Origin: Crocinitomicaceae bacterium
GTDB taxonomy: Bacteria; Bacteroidota; Bacteroidia; Flavobacteriales_D; Crocinitomicaceae
Reading direction: 5' to 3'
DNA: 64,000 bases
Assembly: GCA_029238665.1 (NCBI GenBank)
Contig: JAQWFQ010000024.1
Span: 1 to 64,000 of the forward strand
Below the pieces are notes generated by a model that was not told where the DNA came from, did no database searches, and was given only the letters and a program-made list of their open reading frames with translations. Shown in pieces: positions 8,968 through 16,335 of the stretch (position 1 is its first letter; each line of letters starts with the position of its first letter). The translations under genes and the position numbers were made by a program.

Positions 8968-9515
8968 TCGTTTTTCCCTACGTTCAAATGAATTAATGCA
9001 AACACTGAATAGTTCAGCATGTCAAAGTAATTTGCATCAATTCCTTCGCTAATAATTGTTGCTCCGTTATTATTTTCTATTTGCTTTACGCGGTATATTT
9101 TCTGAAGAATTAAATCGGTTAACGAGCTAACACGCATCGTTCTCCATGCCTCTCCGTAATCATGATTCTTTTTTATCATTAACTCGTATGCCTCTTTCAA
9201 ATACTTCTCATACAGAGACGAAGCTTCATCTACAGGCAATTCAAATTCTACTAAACCAGTTTCACGAACCTGAATGATAGACATAACGCAATAGTTCACT
9301 ATTGCCACAAACTCATCTTCTATGCACTCTCCCACTTTGTTTTGCCCCGTTTCTTGTATTGTACGAATACGTTGAGCCTTAATAAAAAGCTGATCGGTCA
9401 ATGAACTTGGACGGAGAATTCTCCATGCCGTTCCATAATCTTTTGTTTTTTTCAAGAAAACATCTCGACAAACATTGATTACATTTGTATATTCTGTGTT
9501 GGTTTTACTCATCAA
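8964..9515 (-). CDS. DUF1599 protein with internal duplication
   Basis: A 183-residue protein of the DUF1599 family, function unknown. Two tandem copies of one unit are visible: FLKKTKDYGTAWRILRPSSLTDQ (residues ~18-40) and MIKKNHDYGEAWRTMRVSSLTDL (~113-135), each followed by an R/Q-rich helix and a NYCVMSII or NYSVFALI helix. The KDYG-W-R pattern recalls all-alpha NTP pyrophosphohydrolase-type folds, but the acidic metal site is not obvious, so that is only a suggestion. First gene of the leftward tpiA operon; its start is 6 bases from the divergent folP start. Confidence 0.88.
   Translation of the reverse strand: MMSKTNTEYTNVINVCRDVFLKKTKDYGTAWRILRPSSLTDQLFIKAQRIRTIQETGQNKVGECIEDEFVAIVNYCVMSIIQVRETGLVEFELPVDEASSLYEKYLKEAYELMIKKNHDYGEAWRTMRVSSLTDLILQKIYRVKQIENNNGATIISEGIDANYFDMLNYSVFALIHLNVGKNE
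9480..9487 (+). promoter_or_regulatory. candidate -7 box for folP
   Basis: TACATTTG on the plus strand is a perfect TAnnTTTG match 34 bases before the folP ATG, inside the first codons of the divergent DUF1599 gene. No TTG is seen at the expected -33 position, so confidence is moderate. Confidence 0.45.
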
Positions 9516-9521
9516 TTATCT

Positions 9522-10379
9522 ATGCAAAATTTAGACTTTGAAAATACAAAAACCTGTTCGAAATACAGCATTCGAATAGGGGATAAATTAATTGATTTAT
9601 CCACACCACTTGCAATGGGGATTGTAAACATAACCCCCGACTCATTTTACGCTACAAGCCGTACAGATACTAGAGATGAATTAATATCAAGGGTGGAACA
9701 AATGCTAACTGAAGGGGTTTCAATTGTTGATATCGGCGGATATTCTTCGCGCCCAGGCGCTAAAGATGTTAGCATTGAAGATGAAATCAAGCGTATCGTT
9801 CCGGCTGTTCAGGCTATTTCTGAAGCTTTTCCCGATCTAACTATCTCTATCGACACTTTTCGTTCTGAGGTTGCTGATGCAGCATTGACACATGGGGCTC
9901 ACATTATAAATGACATTAGCGGTTTTAGTATAGACCCTAAAATAATTCATGTCGCTGCAAAACATAACGCACCATACATCTTAATGCACATGCGAGGAAC
10001 ACCTCAAACAATGCAAACGCTAACTAATTACGAAAATTTATTTCGAGAAATCGCAACTTATTTTTCTAAAAAAATAAGTCAACTACAGGATGCTGGGGTA
10101 AACGACATTATTCTTGATCCAGGGTTTGGATTTAGTAAAACACTAACACAAAATCACCAACTTCTAGACCACCTAGAACACTTTCATTTTTTAGAGAAAC
10201 CTATACTTGCAGGATTGTCACGCAAGTCAATGATTTACAATAAGATAAACAGCACACCTGACTCAGTGGAAACACTACAAGAAACAACAAGATTAAATCA
10301 GGTCGCATTAAAAAAAGGGGCACACATACTGCGCGTACACGATGTAAAAGAAGCCGTTGAATTAATCACAAAGAACTAA
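9522..10379 (+). CDS. folP: dihydropteroate synthase
   Basis: Condenses 4-aminobenzoate with 6-hydroxymethyl-7,8-dihydropterin pyrophosphate in folate synthesis; the sulfonamide target. The 285-residue TIM barrel carries the signature MGIVNITPDSF (32-42), DIGGYSSRPGA (loop 2, the usual GxxSTRPGA position here reads GYSSRPGA), SIDTF, NDISGF, ILMHMRGTP, DPGFGFSKT and the phosphate-binding GLSRKS. Divergent from the DUF1599-tpiA operon, an arrangement common in Flavobacteriia. Confidence 0.96.
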   Translation: MQNLDFENTKTCSKYSIRIGDKLIDLSTPLAMGIVNITPDSFYATSRTDTRDELISRVEQMLTEGVSIVDIGGYSSRPGAKDVSIEDEIKRIVPAVQAISEAFPDLTISIDTFRSEVADAALTHGAHIINDISGFSIDPKIIHVAAKHNAPYILMHMRGTPQTMQTLTNYENLFREIATYFSKKISQLQDAGVNDIILDPGFGFSKTLTQNHQLLDHLEHFHFLEKPILAGLSRKSMIYNKINSTPDSVETLQETTRLNQVALKKGAHILRVHDVKEAVELITKN

Positions 10380-10422
10380 CCCAACTCCGGCAGTAAGACA
10401 ATGTAACACAGAGTAAAATCGA

Positions 10423-11352
10423 TTAAAAGAATTTAAATCCACTTTTTTTCTCAATACCCTCCACACCCTGAAGTCCACCTGTATGTATAAACAACACATT
10501 TGAATTGTCATAACTCGATTTTTTCAGCTCATTCACCATTCCAAACATGGCTTTACCTGTATAAACCGGGTCTAATTTTAACCCTATACCTTCATAAAAA
10601 CCGCTTATAAAATCGAGTAATTCAACCGTGTACTTACCATACCCTCCAAAGTGATATTGGTCCAAAACCTCAACCTGATTCATAAGGGAATCTGCCCACC
10701 CTTGTTCAATTCTAGACCTTCCAATTAACACCTTCATTTCTTCTAAAGAATCATACCCTTTTAACGCTGGAACAACGTGTAATTGTTGATTCAGGTTTAA
10801 GGAAAGTAATACACCACAACTAGTTGTAGATGTACCTTGCGAAACAAAAACATGATCTATTGACTCATCAACCTCAGTCATTATTTCTTGACAACCAATC
10901 ATACCATAATAATTAGCGCCACCCTCTTCAACAATATGAAAATTAGGATAATCTAAAGACAAGCTTTCGCGATACGCCTTTTCATTTTTAATTCGATATG
11001 TTTCTCTAGAAATAAAAACCAATTGCATTCCTAAATCATGACACCTTTGTAAGGTTGAATTACTTGTAAAACTCAATTCTTCTCCCCGAACAAACCCGAT
11101 TGCCTTTATCCCAACCTGCTTACACGCCGATGCAGTTGCCACCAAGTGATTTGAAAATGCTCCTCCAAAGGTTAACACCCCCTCATTTTTACGCGAATAA
11201 CACAGTTCGATGTTGTATTTTAATTTACGCCACTTATTCCCTGAAACCTCTTCATGAATAAGGTCGTCTCGTTTCACAAACACCTTTAACCCCCGTTCCT
11301 TTGAGCACAGTAGGTCAATGCATTCTACTTTTGATTTACTAACATCTATCAT
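10423..11352 (-). CDS. ACC deaminase / D-cysteine desulfhydrase family PLP enzyme
   Basis: A 309-residue fold-type II PLP enzyme. The PLP lysine sits in SGNKWRKLKYN (near residue 41), followed by FGGAFSNHLVATA and the cofactor-phosphate loop region VFVSQGTSTTSCGV. These match the 1-aminocyclopropane-1-carboxylate deaminase/D-cysteine desulfhydrase family, in which most bacterial members act on D-cysteine or are uncharacterised. Substrate cannot be assigned from sequence alone. It converges on folP and is divergent from the DUF5522 gene. Confidence 0.87.
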   Translation of the reverse strand: MIDVSKSKVECIDLLCSKERGLKVFVKRDDLIHEEVSGNKWRKLKYNIELCYSRKNEGVLTFGGAFSNHLVATASACKQVGIKAIGFVRGEELSFTSNSTLQRCHDLGMQLVFISRETYRIKNEKAYRESLSLDYPNFHIVEEGGANYYGMIGCQEIMTEVDESIDHVFVSQGTSTTSCGVLLSLNLNQQLHVVPALKGYDSLEEMKVLIGRSRIEQGWADSLMNQVEVLDQYHFGGYGKYTVELLDFISGFYEGIGLKLDPVYTGKAMFGMVNELKKSSYDNSNVLFIHTGGLQGVEGIEKKSGFKFF

Positions 11353-11393
11353 TTGTGTCGTTATATTTCACAAATATGGGTTAAATTTACAGC

Positions 11394-11582
11394 ATGAGCG
11401 ATGACATGTCTGGGTTTTCTAAGAAATCAAAAATTGAAAAAGATGAATACTACACTAGCCCTGATGGTTATATCGTTTTTACTGAAAAGTATTTATTAAA
11501 ACGAGGATACTGCTGTAAAAACAGTTGTAAACACTGTCCGTATGGTTTTGACCGAACTGTGGGGCGATTTAAAAAACATTAA
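11394..11582 (+). CDS. DUF5522 small cysteine-rich protein
   Basis: A 62-residue protein with the DUF5522 pattern: YYTSPDGYIVFTEKYLLKRGYCCKN then SCKHCPYGF. Four cysteines in CC-x3-C-x2-C spacing suggest a small metal site. Function unknown. The coding sequence overlaps the stop of the convergent acyltransferase by 4 bases. The ATG follows a TAAATTTA near-consensus -7 box, so the leader would be short. Confidence 0.85.
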   Translation: MSDDMSGFSKKSKIEKDEYYTSPDGYIVFTEKYLLKRGYCCKNSCKHCPYGFDRTVGRFKKH

Positions 11583-12121
11583 CGTATTCCATTTTCTGGG
11601 TGCTTCCCTTTGTACTGTTTTAGAATATTCTTGATGTATTCAATATCCTTATCCACATCTCCTGTAGGCGTAAATTTACTATGAAACCCACCTATTTTCT
11701 TTTCATAATCCATATATCCGATATAAATCGGAACATTTGCCTTTAGCGCGATATAATAAAAACCTTTTTTCCATTTAGGGTTATAGCTTCGCGTTCCTTC
11801 TGGCGTAAACACCATAAACATTTTCTCATTTTTCTCAAACTCAGAAACAGCTAAATCTGTCGTATTATTTCTTGTTTTTCGATCGACAGGAATTCCACCC
11901 ATTGCCCTTAAAAACCAACCCAATGGAAAGAAGAACAATTCCTTCTTAATTAAGAAGCGTCCATTCACACCATAAGAAGCAAAAGCAAGTCTACCAACAA
12001 TAAAGTCCCAGTTAGATGTATGTGGCCCCATAACAACGACACACTTATTAATCCCTTCGGGTGTATGCGCATCGACACGCCACCCCAATACTTTTAAAAT
12101 AAACCTGGTAATTTTACCCAT
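11579..12121 (-). CDS. lysophospholipid/1-acyl-glycerol-3-phosphate acyltransferase (PlsC-like)
   Basis: A 180-residue acyltransferase. The catalytic HxxxxD motif is visible in MGPHTSNWDF (H34, D39), the glycerol-phosphate site in GGIPVDRKTRNN, and FTPEGTRSYNPKWKKGFYYIA supplies the EGTRS block. It transfers acyl chains at the inner membrane, probably to lysophosphatidate or a related lipid. The protein is shorter than typical PlsC (about 240 residues) and has only weak hydrophobic segments. A perfect -7 box sits 4 bases upstream of the ATG. Confidence 0.9.
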   Translation of the reverse strand: MGKITRFILKVLGWRVDAHTPEGINKCVVVMGPHTSNWDFIVGRLAFASYGVNGRFLIKKELFFFPLGWFLRAMGGIPVDRKTRNNTTDLAVSEFEKNEKMFMVFTPEGTRSYNPKWKKGFYYIALKANVPIYIGYMDYEKKIGGFHSKFTPTGDVDKDIEYIKNILKQYKGKHPENGIR

Positions 12122-12125
12122 GGCT

Positions 12126-12133
12126 CAAAGTTA
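12126..12133 (-). promoter_or_regulatory. -7 box of acyltransferase gene, adjacent to start codon
   Basis: TAACTTTG on the minus strand is a perfect TAnnTTTG match ending 4 bases before the ATG at 12121, so the transcript would be leaderless or nearly so. Confidence 0.65.
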
Positions 12134-12153
12134 GTGATTTCAACAATAAGATG

Positions 12154-12161
12154 TACTTTTA
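12154..12161 (+). promoter_or_regulatory. near-consensus -7 box before the 425-aa gene
   Basis: TACTTTTA differs from TAnnTTTG only in the last base and ends 4 bases before the ATG at 12166, facing the similar box of the divergent acyltransferase. Confidence 0.4.
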
Positions 12162-12165
12162 AGCC

Positions 12166-13443
12166 ATGCGTAACACCAAAGTATTGAAAACAGGAATACA
12201 AACCACACTGGTACTCGGAGTAATCTGGACAATCTTTTTCATCGCCTCAAACGCATATAATAACTTCAAGAATAACAACCTGAAATATATTCCTGCAGAA
12301 TCAGACCTTATCATTCAAATAGATGCAAACCAAATATTAAAGAACAGTATTAAAGGGGTATTAACTACCGAAGACAATAAGCTTCTTGAATTAATTCAAG
12401 AAACTAGAGCTGAGACAAGTAAAACAAACGGAAAAGAGTCAGGGATAATCCTGAACGCAAAAACCATTTTATTTTCTATTCTCAAAGACGAAAAACGATT
12501 TTACGGAGCTCTTTTTAACATTAAAGATCAAAACGACTTCAAAAATTATTTCACTCAAAAAAAATACATTGGAATAGCTACCACCAGTGATGTTGGTTTA
12601 ATTGTGACAACAAGAACACCCTCAAAACTAACAGCGCTAGCAGAATCATTATTGCAAGGGAAACATGCGTCTATCGAGCTTAAAAATAGCAGTAGTCCCA
12701 TTGCAATCTGGACAAAACGAGCAACAAAACACAAGCGCCTAGATATACAAGTAGAGCAGGGACACATTCATTTATCTGGAGAAATTTTCACCCCACACCA
12801 TACTGCAAGGAATTTCAAACCATTAAGTCAAGATGGTTTCCACACAACAATAGCACAGATTCCAACTTGGATAAACGACACAATTCAATCCCAAATCGAC
12901 CATTCAATTCCAAGCATTTCAGGTGTGTCATTTAATTATTTCGGAACAGAGATAATTGAAGAACCTAATTTTATTCTTGCACCCGAAGCTGATGTTTTAA
13001 TTCAATTTGAAACACCCTTTCATCTAGATAGTTGTATTGAAAGTCTTCATGAAAAAATGATCATAGACAGTGTCAATCCTCACAAGTTTTACATCGGGCA
13101 CAAAGAATATTACGCCAATCAAATTTCAAAAAACTTGATTTTCATCGGAACACATGACTACGATTCAATACAGACAACTACAAAACAATCTGTACTACAT
13201 ATTTCTGGTGATCCTACCCGATTAACTCAAATAAATGGAAATGGAATGTTCAAATACCTCTTAGGTATAATTCCAATTTACGGGGCATCTAAGCAACTGG
13301 CATCTAAAATACAATCGTTTGATGTTGAACTCACTAAAAAAGATGAAAATACATTAACCGTAACAGGGGACGTCATCTTAAAAGAAGGTGAAAATGCCTA
13401 CATTGAAGCAATTCGATTCCTTCTAATTGGTCAATTCATTTAA
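12166..13443 (+). CDS. membrane-anchored protein of unknown function
   Basis: A 425-residue protein not recognised beyond general features. Residues 9-30 (TGIQTTLVLGVIWTIFFIASNAY) form one N-terminal membrane anchor; the rest is a soluble alpha/beta domain starting YIPAESDLIIQIDANQIL, a pattern seen in DUF3352/DUF4836-like envelope proteins. The C-terminus ITPHx-free strands (SFDVELTKKDENTLTVTGDVIL) are beta-rich. It is divergent from the acyltransferase and converges on the metal-receptor gene with a 21-base overlap. An envelope location is likely; no enzymatic motif is seen. Confidence 0.8.
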   Translation: MRNTKVLKTGIQTTLVLGVIWTIFFIASNAYNNFKNNNLKYIPAESDLIIQIDANQILKNSIKGVLTTEDNKLLELIQETRAETSKTNGKESGIILNAKTILFSILKDEKRFYGALFNIKDQNDFKNYFTQKKYIGIATTSDVGLIVTTRTPSKLTALAESLLQGKHASIELKNSSSPIAIWTKRATKHKRLDIQVEQGHIHLSGEIFTPHHTARNFKPLSQDGFHTTIAQIPTWINDTIQSQIDHSIPSISGVSFNYFGTEIIEEPNFILAPEADVLIQFETPFHLDSCIESLHEKMIIDSVNPHKFYIGHKEYYANQISKNLIFIGTHDYDSIQTTTKQSVLHISGDPTRLTQINGNGMFKYLLGIIPIYGASKQLASKIQSFDVELTKKDENTLTVTGDVILKEGENAYIEAIRFLLIGQFI

Positions 13444-14211
13444 AAGTGACTCAAAATACTCCGGTGCTTTTTTTAAACGTGAACCATACCAACTAAACAT
13501 TTCTCCATCAACGAACACAAGCTTTGATTCTGAAAAATGCTTTTTAAAATACGCTAAATGCTTTTCTTTAAAAGGAAATGGTTCTGAACTTAAAAAGATG
13601 AAGTCTGGGTTAGAGCTCAAATCCACCTCAGGGTAACGCGCTTCTTTCGTTAAATTGTGTAACCCACACTCTAAAAGCATAGCATCTATGAACGTTGATT
13701 TTCCGGCCACCATATCTGGGTCGTGCCATATAAAATAATGAACAGATTTCCCCCTTAACGAACGAACAACTTGACTGTTTTTCAACTTATTAAATCCGAC
13801 TTTTATATCATCGATCAGCGCTAAACTTTCTGCGACGCTATTCGTAACCTTTCCAAGCGACGCTATCATTGCATACGCATCACTTAAATTAGAAATGTCA
13901 CTCATCCAAATTGGAGCAATGCCTCGAAGAGATTCAATGTTTTCAAAATCATTTTCTTCTTTATTTCCAATAATAAGATCTGGCTGAAGTGCTTTAATTT
14001 TAGCTATATCAATATTCTTTGTTCCTCCCACCCTACTTTTTGTACGAAACCACTCTTTAGGATGAATGCAGAACTTTGTAATTCCAACAACCCTATCTCC
14101 AAGTCCTAAATCATACAATAATTCAGTTTGAGAAGGCACTAAAGAAACAATCCGACATGGAGAAGACTCCAGTCGGATTGTATTATTGAGTTGATCTGTG
14201 AAATTACACAT
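13423..14211 (-). CDS. BtuF-like helical-backbone metal/corrinoid receptor without signal peptide
   Basis: A 262-residue protein with the BtuF/FhuD fold: CRIVSLVPSQTELLYDLGLGDRVVGITKFC, then VGGTKNIDIAKIKALQPDLIIGNKEEN, a long connecting helix and the second lobe DFIFLSSEPFPF. These families bind cobalamin or iron chelates for ABC importers. Odd here: there is no signal peptide (the chain starts MCNFTDQLNNTIRL and an in-frame stop lies just upstream), so it should be cytosolic, and no ABC permease is adjacent. It is 16 bases downstream of the cystathionine-synthase-like gene and probably co-transcribed. A role in cytosolic metal or corrinoid handling is possible. Confidence 0.85.
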   Translation of the reverse strand: MCNFTDQLNNTIRLESSPCRIVSLVPSQTELLYDLGLGDRVVGITKFCIHPKEWFRTKSRVGGTKNIDIAKIKALQPDLIIGNKEENDFENIESLRGIAPIWMSDISNLSDAYAMIASLGKVTNSVAESLALIDDIKVGFNKLKNSQVVRSLRGKSVHYFIWHDPDMVAGKSTFIDAMLLECGLHNLTKEARYPEVDLSSNPDFIFLSSEPFPFKEKHLAYFKKHFSESKLVFVDGEMFSWYGSRLKKAPEYFESLLNELTN

Positions 14212-14227
14212 TGCGTAATTTTAAACC

Positions 14228-15214
14228 TTAATCTTCTTGTAAGAAATCGTTTGCACGCATCCAGTCATCGTTGAACATCTTACCAACGTAACGACTTCCA
14301 TGATCATGAAACAACACAACGACAACATCGTCTTCCGTTAGCTCATCTTTTAACTGAAGCAACCCTTTTATAGCCGAACCAGCAGAGTTACCTACAAATA
14401 TCCCCTCTTCTTTTGCTATCTTACGTTGCCAAACAGCTGCATCCTTATCCGTTACCTTCTCAAATTTATCAATCAGGCTAAAGTCTACATTTTTAGGAAG
14501 AATATCTTCTCCAATCCCTTCTGTTATGTATGGGTAAATTTCATTTTCGTCAAAAATTCCTGTTTCATGGTATTTTTTAAACACAGAGCCGTAAGTATCA
14601 ATTCCCCACGTTTTAATGGCTGGATTTTTCTCTTTTAAATATTTACCAACACCCGAAATGGTTCCGCCTGTTCCTACTCCCACTACAAAATGTGTAATCT
14701 TACCCTCTGTTTGCTCCCAAATTTCTGGGCCTGTACTTAAATAATGTGCTTTTGCATTTGATGGGTTATCGTATTGATTAACATACCAAGAATTTGGTGT
14801 TTCATCTGCAAGTCGTTTTGATACAGAGTAATAAGAACGAGGATCTTCTGGAGAAACATCTGTTGGGCACACATGCACCTCAGCACCTACAGCACGAAGT
14901 ATATCCATCTTTTCTTTTGACTGCTTATCGCTCAAAACACAGATTAACTTATAGCCTTTTATAATTGCTACGAGTGCCAACCCCATTCCTGTATTACCTG
15001 AAGTTCCTTCAATAATCGTCCCTCCTGGTTTCAATCTCCCATCTTTTTCTGCATCTTCAATCATTTGAAGCGCCATTCTATCTTTTACGGAGTTTCCAGG
15101 GTTCGTTGTTTCTACCTTTGCAAGAACTGTTGCTTTGATATCTCCAATGACATGGTTCAATTTAACCAAAGGAGTATTTCCAATTGTTTCTAATATGTTG
15201 TTGTAATATTTCAT
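14228..15214 (-). CDS. cystathionine beta-synthase / cysteine synthase family enzyme
   Basis: A 328-residue fold-type II PLP enzyme. PLP lysine lies in NPGNSVKDRMALQMIEDAE, the substrate loop is GTSGNTGMGLALV, and the phosphate loop is GVGTGGTISGVG. The wording (SVKDR, LKPGGTIIEG, LRAVGAEV, YDNPSNAKAHY, GIGEDILP) is closer to the cystathionine beta-synthase catalytic core than to CysK. It lacks the C-terminal CBS regulatory pair that full-length bacterial and eukaryotic relatives carry. Reactions consistent with this fold are serine + homocysteine to cystathionine or O-acetylserine + sulfide to cysteine; sequence does not decide. Confidence 0.88.
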   Translation of the reverse strand: MKYYNNILETIGNTPLVKLNHVIGDIKATVLAKVETTNPGNSVKDRMALQMIEDAEKDGRLKPGGTIIEGTSGNTGMGLALVAIIKGYKLICVLSDKQSKEKMDILRAVGAEVHVCPTDVSPEDPRSYYSVSKRLADETPNSWYVNQYDNPSNAKAHYLSTGPEIWEQTEGKITHFVVGVGTGGTISGVGKYLKEKNPAIKTWGIDTYGSVFKKYHETGIFDENEIYPYITEGIGEDILPKNVDFSLIDKFEKVTDKDAAVWQRKIAKEEGIFVGNSAGSAIKGLLQLKDELTEDDVVVVLFHDHGSRYVGKMFNDDWMRANDFLQED

Positions 15215-15230
15215 CTAAGTTGATTTTTGT

Positions 15231-15239
15231 GCAAAAATA
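15231..15239 (-). promoter_or_regulatory. -7 box of cystathionine-synthase-like gene
   Basis: TATTTTTGC on the minus strand is a perfect TAnnTTTGC match, 16 bases upstream of the ATG at 15214. Confidence 0.7.
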
Positions 15240-15277
15240 AGTGATTCTTATTAAAAGAAAAATGTTTTAATCGTTTT

Positions 15278-16240
15278 CTAAACCATGCCTTTTATTCGCA
15301 GTAGTATAATGACAATATATGCAGTGTAAGATAAAAGTAGTACTACACCTTTAACCCTTCCTATCTTTTTACCTATAGCTAAAACAAACAGTAACAACAG
15401 GGCTATGCCAATCATATACACCATATCAAACGTCAATACACTTTGCGTCACTTCAAGTGGCCGTACCATAGATGTCACTCCAAGCACCATCAGAATATTA
15501 AAGATGTTTGAGCCTATTAAATTACCTACAGAAATATCGGTTTCCTTACGGTAAGCAGCCACACTAGAGGCTACCAACTCAGGCATACTGGTGCCAAAGG
15601 CAACTACCGTAACGCCAATTATCGCATCTTTATTCGCATTTCCTTCAAGTAGATAATTTGCTATTAAAATTGCTCCGTCGATAAACCAACCTGCTCCAAA
15701 GTACAGCCCAACAAAACCGAATAGTAGAAAACTTGTTGACTTCCAAAAAGGTGTTTTAGTTTCTTTTGTAGAAATATCTAATTTGTCTTGCTCTGTTTTC
15801 TTTCTTGAATTTGAAATTAAAAATGTTGTAAAAACAACAAGTATTGAAAAGAGAATAATCCCTTCTACCATTGATAGCAATCCATCTGAAGAGAAATAAA
15901 ACAACAGTAAGGTCGAAAACAGTAGCATTGGAAAATCAATACGCATTGTTTGCTTGTCCGCAATAATTGGAAAAATAATAACCGTAAGCCCTAAAACCAA
16001 AGCAATGTTTGCAATGTTTGACCCTACAACATTTCCTATAGCTATTCCTGGATTACCTCCAACAGCACTTTGTAAGCTTACCAATAACTCTGGTGCAGAT
16101 GTTCCAAATGCAACAACTGTCATACCTATAACCAATGGAGAAATTTTCATTGTTCGAGAGAAGCCAATAGCACCTCTCACTAGAAATTCACCACCAATTA
16201 TTAACACAGCCAAGCCAATCAATAAGATCAAAATACCCAT
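15278..16240 (-). CDS. calcium/sodium antiporter (YrbG/CaCA family)
   Basis: An inner-membrane cation exchanger of 320 residues with about ten hydrophobic helices. The two inverted alpha repeats are plain: GMTVVAFGTSAPELLVSLQSA with GNVVGSNIANI in the first half and GVTVVAFGTSMPELVASSVAA with GNLIGSNIFNI in the second. These GTSxPE motifs form the ion-binding site of K+-independent Na+/Ca2+ exchangers. The gene is alone, divergent from uvrB, with its own -7 box at 16273-16280. Confidence 0.94.
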   Translation of the reverse strand: MGILILLIGLAVLIIGGEFLVRGAIGFSRTMKISPLVIGMTVVAFGTSAPELLVSLQSAVGGNPGIAIGNVVGSNIANIALVLGLTVIIFPIIADKQTMRIDFPMLLFSTLLLFYFSSDGLLSMVEGIILFSILVVFTTFLISNSRKKTEQDKLDISTKETKTPFWKSTSFLLFGFVGLYFGAGWFIDGAILIANYLLEGNANKDAIIGVTVVAFGTSMPELVASSVAAYRKETDISVGNLIGSNIFNILMVLGVTSMVRPLEVTQSVLTFDMVYMIGIALLLLFVLAIGKKIGRVKGVVLLLSYTAYIVIILLRIKGMV

Positions 16241-16272
16241 AGAATAAAATCCGTTTTAATTTGATTTGAAAT

Positions 16273-16280
16273 CAAAGATA
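16273..16280 (-). promoter_or_regulatory. -7 box of antiporter gene
   Basis: TATCTTTG on the minus strand is a perfect TAnnTTTG match, 32 bases upstream of the ATG at 16240. Confidence 0.6.
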
Positions 16281-16311
16281 ATAGTTGCGTTTAAAATGGC
16301 TCTTTAATTGT

Positions 16312-16319
16312 TAATTTTG
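16312..16319 (+). promoter_or_regulatory. -7 box of uvrB promoter
   Basis: TAATTTTG is a perfect TAnnTTTG match 16 bases before the uvrB ATG. A TTG at 16285-16287 is 24 bases upstream, slightly farther than the ideal -33 spacing. Confidence 0.65.
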
Positions 16320-16335
16320 TTAAAAACTAATCTCA

